64,000 nt of DNA from Nocardioides sp. InS609-2 (lineage in GTDB: Bacteria > Actinomycetota > Actinomycetes > Propionibacteriales > Nocardioidaceae). Every line of letters starts with the position of its first letter. Position 1 is the stretch's first letter. Below are positions 53,018-60,908 of the stretch, one piece after another. Made by a program: the position numbers and the translations under genes. The stretch covers positions 3,472,001-3,536,000 of the forward strand of contig NZ_CP060034.1 of NCBI RefSeq assembly GCF_023208195.1. The letters run 5' to 3'. The notes under the pieces are model-generated. The model did no database searches. It was not told the DNA's origin and saw only the letters and a program-made list of their open reading frames with translations.

Positions 53018-54451
53018 ATGAACCTGAAGACCCACTCACAAACGCCAGCGCAGCCCGCCACCGACAACCGGTGGGCGGCCCTGGTCGTGATCGCCATCGC
53101 CCAGCTCATGGTGGCGCTCGACGCCACCGTCGTGAACATCGCACCGCCGACGGCCCAACAGGCACTCGGCTTCTCCGACGGCGACCGCGCCTGGGTCGTC
53201 ACCGCTTACACCTCCGCGGTCGCCGGCCTGCTGATCCTCGGCGGCCGGATCGCCGACCGGGTCGGCCGGCGTCGTGCCTTCCTCGTCGGCCTGGTCGGCT
53301 TCGCCGCCTCCTCGGCACTCGCCGGCGCGGCCCCGAGCCTCGGCGTACTCCTCACCGGTCGGGCCTTGCAGGGCGTGTTCGCGGCCGTGCTCGCGCCGAC
53401 CGCCCTGTCCCTCATCGCCGTGACCTTCACCGACGGGAAGGAGCGCGCCAAGGCGTTCGGGGTGTACGGCGCCGTGGCGTCGTCCGGCGCTGCGGTCGGC
53501 CTGCTCCTCGGCGGCGTGCTCGCGGAGTACGCCGGCTGGCGCTGGTGCCTCTACGTCAACGTCGCGATCGCGCTGGTCGCATTCGTGATCGGGCGGCGGG
53601 TCCTCCCGCACGGTGACGGCTACGCCGAGACTCGTATCGACGTGGTCTCCGGCCTGCTTGCCTCGGCCGGCCTGGCGGCGATCGTCTACGGCTGCGCGCA
53701 GGCGGCCACCGGCGGCTGGGTCTCCGGAGACGTGCTCCTGCCGGCGGCGGTCGGCCTCGTCGGCGTCGGTCTGTTCCTCGTGCGTCAGCAGCGGAGCGCC
53801 CAGCCGCTGCTTCCGCTGTGGGTGCTCGCCGACGGCCCGCGGATCGGGGCCTATCTGTCGGTCGCCACGGCGGTCGTGGGCTCGTTCGGGATGTTCTTGA
53901 TGCTGACCTACCACTTCCAGGCGGTGCTGGGCTGGAGCCCGGTGCGCAGCGGCGTCGCCTTCCTGCCGCTGTCCGTCGCGGTCGCGGCGGGTTCGTTCGG
54001 GCTCGGTGCCCGGCTGATGCCGAAAGTCGCGCCACGCATCCTCATGGTGCCCGGGCTGCTGATCGCCGCGACAGGCCTGTTCCTGCTCGCGGGGCTGACC
54101 CAGGACAGCGGCTACCTGACCCGGATCATGCCGGCCGAGATCCTGCTGGGCGTCGGGATGGGCTGTGTGTTCACGCCCGCCATCGGCGTCGCCACCAGTG
54201 GCATCGACATGCGCTTTGCCGGGGTGGCCGCGGCCACGGCGAACACCTTCATGCAGGTGGGCGGGTCCATCGGGACGGCCGCCCTGAACAGCGTGGCCGT
54301 CTCGGCGACCGCCGCCGCCGGTGTCGGAGCTGCCGCGCTGGTGCACGGATTCGCGGTCGCGACCACGTGCGCCGCCGCACTCCTCGTGGCAGCGGCGGTC
54401 GTCGCCGCTGTCCTGGTCCGGACACCACGTCCGGAGCAGAATCAGCACTGA
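53018..54451 (+). CDS. MFS multidrug transporter (DHA2, 14-helix type)
   Basis: A 477-residue transporter. The first helix contains VALDATVVNIAPPTA (motif D1 of DHA2), motif A is GGRIADRVGRRRAFLV and motif C is GVYGAVASSGAAVGLLLGGV. About 14 helices are predicted from hydrophobic blocks. It should be a proton-coupled drug or metabolite exporter under control of the divergent TetR protein. ATG 53018 follows AAGGAA. A VOC-family gene follows 14 nt downstream in the same transcript. Confidence 0.92.
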   Translation: MNLKTHSQTPAQPATDNRWAALVVIAIAQLMVALDATVVNIAPPTAQQALGFSDGDRAWVVTAYTSAVAGLLILGGRIADRVGRRRAFLVGLVGFAASSALAGAAPSLGVLLTGRALQGVFAAVLAPTALSLIAVTFTDGKERAKAFGVYGAVASSGAAVGLLLGGVLAEYAGWRWCLYVNVAIALVAFVIGRRVLPHGDGYAETRIDVVSGLLASAGLAAIVYGCAQAATGGWVSGDVLLPAAVGLVGVGLFLVRQQRSAQPLLPLWVLADGPRIGAYLSVATAVVGSFGMFLMLTYHFQAVLGWSPVRSGVAFLPLSVAVAAGSFGLGARLMPKVAPRILMVPGLLIAATGLFLLAGLTQDSGYLTRIMPAEILLGVGMGCVFTPAIGVATSGIDMRFAGVAAATANTFMQVGGSIGTAALNSVAVSATAAAGVGAAALVHGFAVATTCAAALLVAAAVVAAVLVRTPRPEQNQH

Positions 54452-54465
54452 AAGGACTGATCGAG

Positions 54466-54843
54466 ATGAGCGTCAAGCTGAACCACACCATCGTCCACGT
54501 CAGTGACAAGCACGCGTCCGCACGGTTCCTGGTCGAGATCCTGGGCCTGCCCGAGCCGACGACGTACGGCCCGTTCGTGGTCGTCCAGGTCGACAACGAG
54601 GTCGCGCTCGACTACGCCGACGACCATGCGGCGCCGCACTCCCAGCACTATGCGTTCCTGGTCGACGACGCGTCGTTCGACGAGATCAAGGCACGGATCA
54701 TCGAGCGCGGGCTGACCTACTGGGCCGACCCGTTCCACCGGAAGGAGAGCCAGGAGAACTCAGAGGACGGCGGTCGCGGGCTCTACTGGAACGACCCGGA
54801 CGGCCACCACCTCGAGATCCTCACCGTGCCGTACGGCGGCTAG
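54466..54843 (+). CDS. VOC-family (glyoxalase-like) protein
   Basis: A 125-residue vicinal-oxygen-chelate protein. Metal-ligand candidates are the His in LNHTIVHVSD, Glu/Asp around VALDYADD, His in HYAFLVDD and Glu in HHLEILTVPYG, so metal binding is plausible. It is co-transcribed with the MFS exporter and could modify or sequester the exported compound, as glyoxalase-like resistance proteins do. The TAG stop shares 4 nt with the stop of the convergent Stealth gene. Confidence 0.88.
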   Translation: MSVKLNHTIVHVSDKHASARFLVEILGLPEPTTYGPFVVVQVDNEVALDYADDHAAPHSQHYAFLVDDASFDEIKARIIERGLTYWADPFHRKESQENSEDGGRGLYWNDPDGHHLEILTVPYGG

Positions 54844-57506
54844 CGGCCGGGCGTCTCCCAGGGCGCAGCAACAGGGAAGTACGCCGCGAGGAACTCCGCC
54901 AGCAGGGCGTCGACCTCGTCTGCGTCGACCGCGAAGTCGTGGTGGTCACCGACGCAGAAGAAGTCGTTGTCGCGGGCGCGCAGCTGCCGGAGCTGGCGGG
55001 CGATCCGGGCATTCGAGAGATCCACGAACGCGTGCGCCGCCTCGCCGCGGAACGCCGTACCGGTGATCAGGCCGTAGTGCTGGGCGAACGACGACAGCAG
55101 CGACACGTCACCCGCTGAGCGGAAGGGCGCGCGGGCGGTGGCGTCGACGGCCTCGCCGAACCGCGACTCGATCTCGCGCAGCACCGAGACCCGCTGCGGG
55201 TGGGGAGAGTGGGCCATCACGTGGGTGATCGCGACGCCGAACGCGTCGTGCAGCAGGCGCCGGTTGTTGAGCGCTGCCTGGAGGAACGGCTTGGCGTCAG
55301 GCCCGGGGTCGCCGATGAGTCCGTCACCGACGAACGCCGCGACGTCACCGCCGGGGGAGAAGAACAACTCGGGGCGCAGCGGCCGGCCGAGGAACACGTC
55401 GTCGTTGAGGTAGACGAAGTGCTCGGCCAGGTCGGGCACCCGGTGCAGTGCGGTCTCGATGGCCTGCGAGTTGAACGTGGGCAGCGCGTCTGCGGGCAGG
55501 ATGTCGCGGTGGTCGACCACGCGGACCTGCGGGTGGTCTGCGAGCCACGCCGGCCGCTGGCCCGCGGTGACGAGGTGGATCGTGCGCACCCACGGTGCGA
55601 AGAGGTGCACGCTGCGCATCGAGTGGCGGAGCTCGTCGCGGCTGCGGAACCGCGCCTGTCCGCTGGCCTCACGACGTTGCTCGTCGCCGCCGACGTCGGC
55701 CAGCCGCTGCTCGCGTGCGGAGTTCCACGCGTCGTCGTCGCCGTCGACCCACGTGTAGACGACGTCGACCGGGAAGCGGCACTCGTCGACGCTCAGCCCA
55801 CTCACCAGCGTGTACGACGGCACTTCGCGCCCGAGGACCGACACCGTCGTGTCGGGCGACCCCACCCGGGACACGAACCCGTTGGGGCGGGGTGCGACCA
55901 GGTCGCCGTCACCGGCACGGTCCCAGAACTCGATCTCGACACCGCAGTGCTCGCCCAGGTGCGAGCGCCTGCCGCCGTCGCCGCGCGGCCACGGCTCGAG
56001 CACCAGCCGCGGCGTCATCGCGCGGCGCTGGAGGTCGACCATCGTCGCGACGGGGAGACGGCGCTCTGGCCAGCCCCGGTCACCGGGGTCGCGCAGGGAA
56101 AGGTGCTCAGGCGCAGACAGGGCACCGAGGAAGGCAGTGCGCTGCGACGTCGGCACGACCACGGTCGGCGCGAAGCCGGCATGGGCGGGGATGACGAACC
56201 AGCCCGGGCCGGCAGCGATGGCTGCGTCGGTGGCCACCTCGAAGGCCTCGGCCCGCGCGTCCTCCGGCGTCACCAGCGGGGCCACGCCGACGCGTTCGCG
56301 GGTGTGCGGGCGGTCCCAACGGGGTGGGCGCTCCCCCGAGGTGTGGCGGGCAACGGCTCCCGCGTAGATGGGTTCCCAGCGGGCGGCGATGACGTCGGCG
56401 TCGTACTGCCGGGAGGCCTCGAACGCGCCCTCACCGAGTCGCCGCAGCAGCGCTTCGTCGCCGGTGATCCGGGAGAGAGCCGCGGTGAGCCCGGCCTTCG
56501 CGCCGGCTGCGACGAGCAGTCCGCTGACGTCGTGCTCGACCAGCTCGCGCGGGCCTGACGGGCAGTCGTAGGTCACCACCGGCACGCCCGCAGACATCGC
56601 CTCCTGGGCCACCAGCGGGAAGCCCTCGGTGCGCGACGTCAGCGCGCAGACCGACGCGGCGGCCCACTCCGCGGCCATGTCCGAGACCGGGCCGGGCAGC
56701 TCGACCCGGTCGGCGAGGCCGGCCTTGGCGACGTGCGCCTCGAGCTCGCCGCGCAGCGGGCCCTCGCCGAGGATGCGCAGCCGCCAGCCGGGCCGGCCCT
56801 CCGCGATCTCGCCGAACGCCCGCACCAGATGGATGAACTGCTTCTCCGCGACGATCCGCCCGGCCGCCACGATCAGCTTCGAGTCGAGCGCCGAGCGCGG
56901 CTGCGGCGTCTCCGGCAGTGGATTGGGTACGACGACCACCTCGGGCGCGACCGGACCCAGCTCGTCGGCCAGCCAGGTCGCCGACGCCTCGGTCAGCAGG
57001 GCGACGACGTCAGCCCGCGGGGCGAACGCCAGCAGCGGCTCCAGCCCGCCCACCCGGTCGGCCGACGAGCGGTGCTCCTGGTGCACCAGCGCGACGTCGT
57101 TGGGCGCGAGCTGCACCACCGCCGCGAGCAGCGCGGGCGTGACCGTGACCAGCACGTCGGCTTCGAGGCCCGGCAGGTAGGCCGCCATCGCGTCATCGGT
57201 GTCGGCGTCGAACTGGCCGTCCCACCGGGCCGGGATCAGCACCGACGGCGCCGGCCTGCGGTCTCGGCGTCGTACGTCGAGCAGGTAGTCGACGGTCACG
57301 GCCGGGTCGATCGGGTAGTGCGGAGCATCGGTGGAACGGGTGATGCTTACCAGGCGCACGTCGTGGCGGGCCGACAGCGCGTTGGCCTGCGTGATGGCGG
57401 AACGCGACGTGCCGCCCATGCCGTCGAGGTTGAAGACGCAGAACGCGACGCGCAGGCGGTCGCTGCGACCGGATCGGACGAGTCGCAACCGTGGGGCGAT
57501 CTTCAC
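54840..57506 (-). CDS. GT4 glycosyltransferase fused to a Stealth-type phosphotransferase
   Basis: An 888-residue two-part enzyme. Residues about 18-400 form a GT4 glycosyltransferase (FCVFNLDGMGGTSRSAI, then AAGRIVAEKQFIHLVRAF and the E-x7-E region RTEGFPLVAQEAMSAGVPV). Residues about 590-885 are a Stealth protein: CR1 FPVDVVYTWVDGDDDAW, CR2 SRDELRHSMRSVHLFAPW and LVTAGQRPAW, then NDDVFLGRPL. Stealth proteins transfer hexose-1-phosphate to make phosphodiester-linked capsular polysaccharides. The fusion could both prime and link such a polymer. The acceptor is unknown. Confidence 0.88.
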   Translation of the reverse strand: MKIAPRLRLVRSGRSDRLRVAFCVFNLDGMGGTSRSAITQANALSARHDVRLVSITRSTDAPHYPIDPAVTVDYLLDVRRRDRRPAPSVLIPARWDGQFDADTDDAMAAYLPGLEADVLVTVTPALLAAVVQLAPNDVALVHQEHRSSADRVGGLEPLLAFAPRADVVALLTEASATWLADELGPVAPEVVVVPNPLPETPQPRSALDSKLIVAAGRIVAEKQFIHLVRAFGEIAEGRPGWRLRILGEGPLRGELEAHVAKAGLADRVELPGPVSDMAAEWAAASVCALTSRTEGFPLVAQEAMSAGVPVVTYDCPSGPRELVEHDVSGLLVAAGAKAGLTAALSRITGDEALLRRLGEGAFEASRQYDADVIAARWEPIYAGAVARHTSGERPPRWDRPHTRERVGVAPLVTPEDARAEAFEVATDAAIAAGPGWFVIPAHAGFAPTVVVPTSQRTAFLGALSAPEHLSLRDPGDRGWPERRLPVATMVDLQRRAMTPRLVLEPWPRGDGGRRSHLGEHCGVEIEFWDRAGDGDLVAPRPNGFVSRVGSPDTTVSVLGREVPSYTLVSGLSVDECRFPVDVVYTWVDGDDDAWNSAREQRLADVGGDEQRREASGQARFRSRDELRHSMRSVHLFAPWVRTIHLVTAGQRPAWLADHPQVRVVDHRDILPADALPTFNSQAIETALHRVPDLAEHFVYLNDDVFLGRPLRPELFFSPGGDVAAFVGDGLIGDPGPDAKPFLQAALNNRRLLHDAFGVAITHVMAHSPHPQRVSVLREIESRFGEAVDATARAPFRSAGDVSLLSSFAQHYGLITGTAFRGEAAHAFVDLSNARIARQLRQLRARDNDFFCVGDHHDFAVDADEVDALLAEFLAAYFPVAAPWETPGR

Positions 57507-57516
57507 AGCCCCATCT

Positions 57517-58053
57517 TCACAGGCCGGAGACGCCCTCGCAGCCGCCCGCCTGCTCGTCGAAGTTCTCGTGCTCGAGCAGGTGCAGCACCGGCACGCCTAT
57601 CTTGCGGCGAGCCCGGGAGGTCCAGTCGACGTGGAAGAACTCGGCCACGATGTGCGGGCGCGTCAAGATGATGGCCTCGCGGCCGTCGACCTCGGCGACC
57701 TTCTTGGCCAGTGCCTCGATCGGCGACTCGGTGACGACTGCGCCGCTGACCGTGGCGCCCGATGCCGAGAGCGACGCGATCGTCGTCTTGAGATCGGCGT
57801 CGGCACGGTCCTTGCAGTCCTGGCGGACGGCGTCGAGGTCGACGTCGTTCATCGCCATCGCGGGAGATGCCATCACCTCACCGGCGGCCAGCGACCCCAT
57901 GGCTGCTTCCACGCGGGCCGAGGCGTCCTCCAGCGGCAGCAGCACGTGGTAGGTCACCGGCTGGTCCAGCCCCTCGTGCAGCGAGTGGACCTGTGCCCCG
58001 TCAGCGGGGGAGAGAGCCTGCTCGACGAGCAGTACGACGTCATAGTCCTGCAT
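57517..58053 (-). CDS. conserved hypothetical protein (USP-like fold)
   Basis: A 178-residue alpha/beta protein. ATG 58053 has GGAGG at 7 nt. The pattern of a beta strand YDVVLLVEQAL, helices and strand EAIILTRPHIVAEFF, together with SGAVVTESPIEALAKK, recalls universal-stress-type Rossmann folds, but the ATP-binding GxxGxxxx(ST) loop is not present. It lies 10 nt before the Stealth gene on the same strand, so the two may share a transcript. The function is unknown. Confidence 0.7.
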   Translation of the reverse strand: MQDYDVVLLVEQALSPADGAQVHSLHEGLDQPVTYHVLLPLEDASARVEAAMGSLAAGEVMASPAMAMNDVDLDAVRQDCKDRADADLKTTIASLSASGATVSGAVVTESPIEALAKKVAEVDGREAIILTRPHIVAEFFHVDWTSRARRKIGVPVLHLLEHENFDEQAGGCEGVSGL

Positions 58054-58104
58054 GGCGATCCTCCGAACGACTCGGCGACTGGGTCGTCCCGATCCTATCG
58101 CCGG

Positions 58105-58254
58105 TCACGTCACCGTGCAGTCGCCGCCGTCCCCACCGCCGATCATGGCCAGGAGCAGGCCACCGCTGAGGACCATCAGGCCCGCAACGGCCTGCGAGGC
58201 GAGCTTCGCCCGGTGCACTGCGCTGCTGAGCTGGAACTCGTCGACCGTCCCCAC
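58105..58254 (-). CDS. small membrane protein coupled to the DNA ligase gene
   Basis: A 49-residue protein with one membrane helix (AVAGLMVLSGGLLLAMIGGG) and a short C-terminal tail DGGDCTVT. GTG 58254 begins 1 nt after the ligase stop, which points to translational coupling. A longer frame inside the ligase is not supported. No family was recognised. Confidence 0.55.
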   Translation of the reverse strand: MGTVDEFQLSSAVHRAKLASQAVAGLMVLSGGLLLAMIGGGDGGDCTVT

Positions 58255-58255
58255 G

Positions 58256-59356
58256 TCAGCCGCCGAGGACAGTGGCGAGGTTGTAGGAGACGGGCTCCTC
58301 GAGCTGCTCATAGCCGCACGACTCCGGGTCGCGATCGGGCCGCCAGCGCTTGAACTGCGCCGTGTGCCGGAAGCGTCGGCCCTCCATATGGTCGTACTTC
58401 ACCTCGAGCACCCGCTCGGGCCGCAACGGCGTGAAGGAGAGGTCCTTGCCGGCACTCCAGCGGCTCTGCGTGCCGGGCGCCCGGTCGGGGTTCGCGATGG
58501 CCCATTCGGACCACTCTCCCCAGGGGTGGTCGGCCAGATCGCACACGAGCGCCTGCAGCTCCTCGATCAGCTCGGCGCGGCGGGTGGCGGTGAAGCTGGC
58601 GCTGACGCCGACGTGCTGGAGCTTGCCACTTCCGTCGGTGGAGTCGTACAGGCCCAACAACAAGCTCCCGAGCAGCGGGTGCTCCGGCGTCGACGTCTTG
58701 TGCTCGCGGTAGCCCGCGACGACGACGTCGGCGGTGCGCTCGTGCTTGATCTTGAGCATGGTCCGGACGTTCTCCGCGTACGGCGCGGCGAGGGGCTTCG
58801 CGATCACGCCATCGAGCCCGGCGCCCTCGAACTCGGTGAACCACTGCTCGGCCTCGGCCGGATCGGTGGTCGTGCGGGTCAGGTAGCACGGGCCGGCCAG
58901 TCCAGCCAGCGCCGACTCCATGGCCGCTCGACGGTCGGCGAACGGCCGGTCGACGTACGACTCGTCTCCGAGTGCCAGCAGGTCGAACGCGACGAAACCG
59001 GCCGGCGTCTTCTCCGCGAGCATGTCGACTCGGGACTTCGCCGGGTGGATGCGCTCCTGGAGCGTCTCGAACTCGAGGCGGTCACCCCCCTCCGGTGTGC
59101 TCAGCGCGACGAACAGCTCGCCGTCGAGCACGCAGCGCTCGGGCAGCTGTTGCTTGACGGCCGCCACGACCTCGGGGAAGTAGCGCGTCAGCGGCTTGGT
59201 GTTGCGGCTGGTCAGCTCGACCTCGTCACCGTCGCGGAAGACCAGGCAGCGGAAGCCGTCCCACTTCGGCTCGAAGCTGTAGCCGTCGTCCTTCGGGACG
59301 GCCTTGACCGGCTTGGCGAGCATCGGCTGGACGGGCGGCATGACGGGCAGGTCCAT
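58256..59356 (-). CDS. ATP-dependent DNA ligase (LigC-like)
   Basis: A 366-residue ligase of the size of mycobacterial LigC. The adenylation motif I is EPKWDGFRCLVF with the catalytic Lys at about residue 31, motif III VAFDLLALG, motif IV GLDGVIAKPL and motif V MLKIKHERTADVV. The OB-fold with LEVKYDHMEGRRFRH follows. It seals nicks, probably in end joining or repair together with the separate PolDom protein at 48893, as the mycobacterial Rv3730c/Rv3731 pair does. ATG 59356 has no clear ribosome-binding site. It is divergent from the YbdK-like gene. Confidence 0.92.
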   Translation of the reverse strand: MDLPVMPPVQPMLAKPVKAVPKDDGYSFEPKWDGFRCLVFRDGDEVELTSRNTKPLTRYFPEVVAAVKQQLPERCVLDGELFVALSTPEGGDRLEFETLQERIHPAKSRVDMLAEKTPAGFVAFDLLALGDESYVDRPFADRRAAMESALAGLAGPCYLTRTTTDPAEAEQWFTEFEGAGLDGVIAKPLAAPYAENVRTMLKIKHERTADVVVAGYREHKTSTPEHPLLGSLLLGLYDSTDGSGKLQHVGVSASFTATRRAELIEELQALVCDLADHPWGEWSEWAIANPDRAPGTQSRWSAGKDLSFTPLRPERVLEVKYDHMEGRRFRHTAQFKRWRPDRDPESCGYEQLEEPVSYNLATVLGG

Positions 59357-59407
59357 GCCCCGACGGTAGACCAGCGGGCAGCCGCCCGACTCTGCGACGA
59401 TCACCGG

Positions 59408-60523
59408 GTGGCCATCGACTTCGCGCACTCGGAGCGCGACACCCTCGGGGTCGAGTGGGAGTTCGCGCTCGTCGACCGCACGACACGCGACCTCGTCAAC
59501 GCGGCCGGCCAGGTCTTCGAGGTCTACCGCAACAGGTACGGCGACAACCCGAGACTGCACAAGGAGCTGCTCCGCAACTCCGTCGAGCTGACCAGCGGAG
59601 TCTGCCGCACGACCGACGAGGCGATCGCCGACCTGCGCGGCCTCGTCGACCAGGTGCGGCCGGTGGCGCACGAGGTCGGCGCCGACCTCTACTGCGCCGG
59701 CACCCATCCCTTCGCTGAGTGGTCTCAACAACAGCTGACGCCCGGTCACCGCTACGAGGAGCTCATGTCGCGCACCCAGTGGTGGGGACGGCAGATGCTG
59801 ATCTGGGGCGTGCACGTGCACGTCGGGGTGCGCCGCGAGCACGCGGTGCCGATCGTCTCGGCGCTGCTCAACCAGTACCCCCACCTGCTCGCGCTATCGG
59901 CCTCATCACCGGCCTGGGCCGGCCACGACACCGGCTACGCCAGCAACCGGGCGATGATGTTCCAGCAGCTGCCGACGGCCGGGCTGCCGTTCCAGTTCGA
60001 CGCGTGGGCGGAGTTCGAGGCTTACGCCGGCGACCTGCTCACCACCGGCGTCATCGAGGACGTCACCGAGATCCGCTGGGACGTCCGGCCCGCTCCGCAC
60101 CTCGGCACGGTCGAGGTCCGCATCAGCGACGGCGTCTCGACGTACGACGAGATGCGGGCGCTGGTCGCGCTGACCCACTGCCTCGTGGCCGACCTCGGTG
60201 ACCGGCTCGACGCCGGCGAGTCCCTGCCCACGATGCCGCCGTGGCACGTGCAGGAGAACAAGTGGCGGGCGGCGCGCTACGGGCTGGACGCGTGGATCAT
60301 CCTCGACTCCGACTCCCGCGAGCGGCTGCTCCTCGACGACCTCGCCGACCTGCTGGAGCGGCTCGCCCCGGTGGCCCGCCGGCTCGGCTGCGCCGACGAC
60401 CTGGCCCTGGTAGAGGAGATCCCGCGCCGCGGCGCGTCGTACCAGCGGCAGCGTCGGGTGGCCGGGGCAAGCGGTGGCGACTGGGTGGCGGTGGTGGACT
60501 CGGTGGTGAATGAGCTGTCGTGA
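59408..60523 (+). CDS. YbdK-type carboxylate-amine (glutamate-cysteine) ligase
   Basis: A 371-residue protein of the glutamate-cysteine ligase family 2. GTG 59408 opens into ERDTLGVEWEFALVD, the N-terminal acidic metal/ATP site. HKELLRNSVELTSGVCRT, WGVHVHVGVRREHA, RWDVRPAPHLGTVEVRISDG and the C-terminal WRAARYGLDAWII are family hallmarks. Most actinobacteria use mycothiol, so the biological substrate may differ from glutathione precursors. A strong hairpin overlaps its stop. Confidence 0.9.
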   Translation: MAIDFAHSERDTLGVEWEFALVDRTTRDLVNAAGQVFEVYRNRYGDNPRLHKELLRNSVELTSGVCRTTDEAIADLRGLVDQVRPVAHEVGADLYCAGTHPFAEWSQQQLTPGHRYEELMSRTQWWGRQMLIWGVHVHVGVRREHAVPIVSALLNQYPHLLALSASSPAWAGHDTGYASNRAMMFQQLPTAGLPFQFDAWAEFEAYAGDLLTTGVIEDVTEIRWDVRPAPHLGTVEVRISDGVSTYDEMRALVALTHCLVADLGDRLDAGESLPTMPPWHVQENKWRAARYGLDAWIILDSDSRERLLLDDLADLLERLAPVARRLGCADDLALVEEIPRRGASYQRQRRVAGASGGDWVAVVDSVVNELS

Positions 60524-60546
60524 CACCCGGTCAGCCGGGTGTCACG
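60519..60546 (+). terminator. 12-bp terminator hairpin after the YbdK-like gene
   Basis: CGTGACACCCGG and CCGGGTGTCACG form a perfect 12-bp stem with a TCAG loop. The gene stop (TGA at 60521) lies inside the left arm. It has no T tract but is the most stable simple hairpin in the window. Confidence 0.75.
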
Positions 60547-60618
60547 TCGCTGTGAGTGCGTTGCAACGACGCCACAGCGAGAAGAACGTACACAAAGCTC
60601 CCGATCAGCAGCCTCCAC

Positions 60619-60801
60619 GAGGCGGGCCCTACCCTTGGGTGACTCATTCCCCGGTTGGTCTGCCGGGCAGTTGGCTTGTCCCGCCGAGGCGGGCCCTACC
60701 CTTGGGTGACTCATTCCCCGGTTGGTCTGCCGGGCAGTTGGCTTGTCCCGCCGAGGCGGGCCCTACCCTTGGGTGACTCATTCCCCGGTTGGTCTGCCGG
60801 C
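60619..60801 (+). repeat. 67-bp tandem repeats ending in the tRNA-Gln 5' end
   Basis: Two full 67-bp units (60619-60685, 60686-60752) and a third partial unit (from 60753) are identical over the shared part. The unit contains GGCGGGCCCT, an ACCCTTGGGT hairpin and the first 19 nt of the tRNA-Gln gene (TCCCCGGTTGGTCTGCCGG). The third unit runs directly into the rest of the tRNA. Unit boundaries carry a CCCGCC/GGCGGG inverted repeat. So the tRNA leader and 5' end have been copied twice. Confidence 0.8.
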
Positions 60802-60860
60802 AGGGCCCGCCTGACTTTGAATCAGGATTAGCGACGTAGGTTCGACTCCTACCCGGGGAG
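60782..60860 (+). tRNA. tRNA-Gln (anticodon TTG)
   Basis: The acceptor arms TCCCCGG (60782-60788) and CCGGGGA (60853-60859) pair perfectly. The anticodon arm CCTGA-CTTTGAA-TCAGG has anticodon TTG, and the T arm is GTAGG-TTCGACT-CCTAC. The D stem GGTC/GGCC is acceptable. The gene is 79 nt, longer than usual: one extra nucleotide lies before the anticodon stem and the variable loop has 9 nt. CCA is not fully encoded (GCA follows). A tRNA upstream of glmU fits other actinobacteria. The AGGGCCCGCC segment inside it is complementary to the repeat upstream. Confidence 0.72.
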
Positions 60861-60908
60861 CAAGATGCGCAGTGAACACGTGCACGACCCACGGGAGAAG
60901 GCAGGAGC

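Noticed and set aside
60619..60801. CRISPR array
   Set aside because: The units are contiguous tandem repeats without spacers, contain tRNA sequence and have no cas genes nearby.
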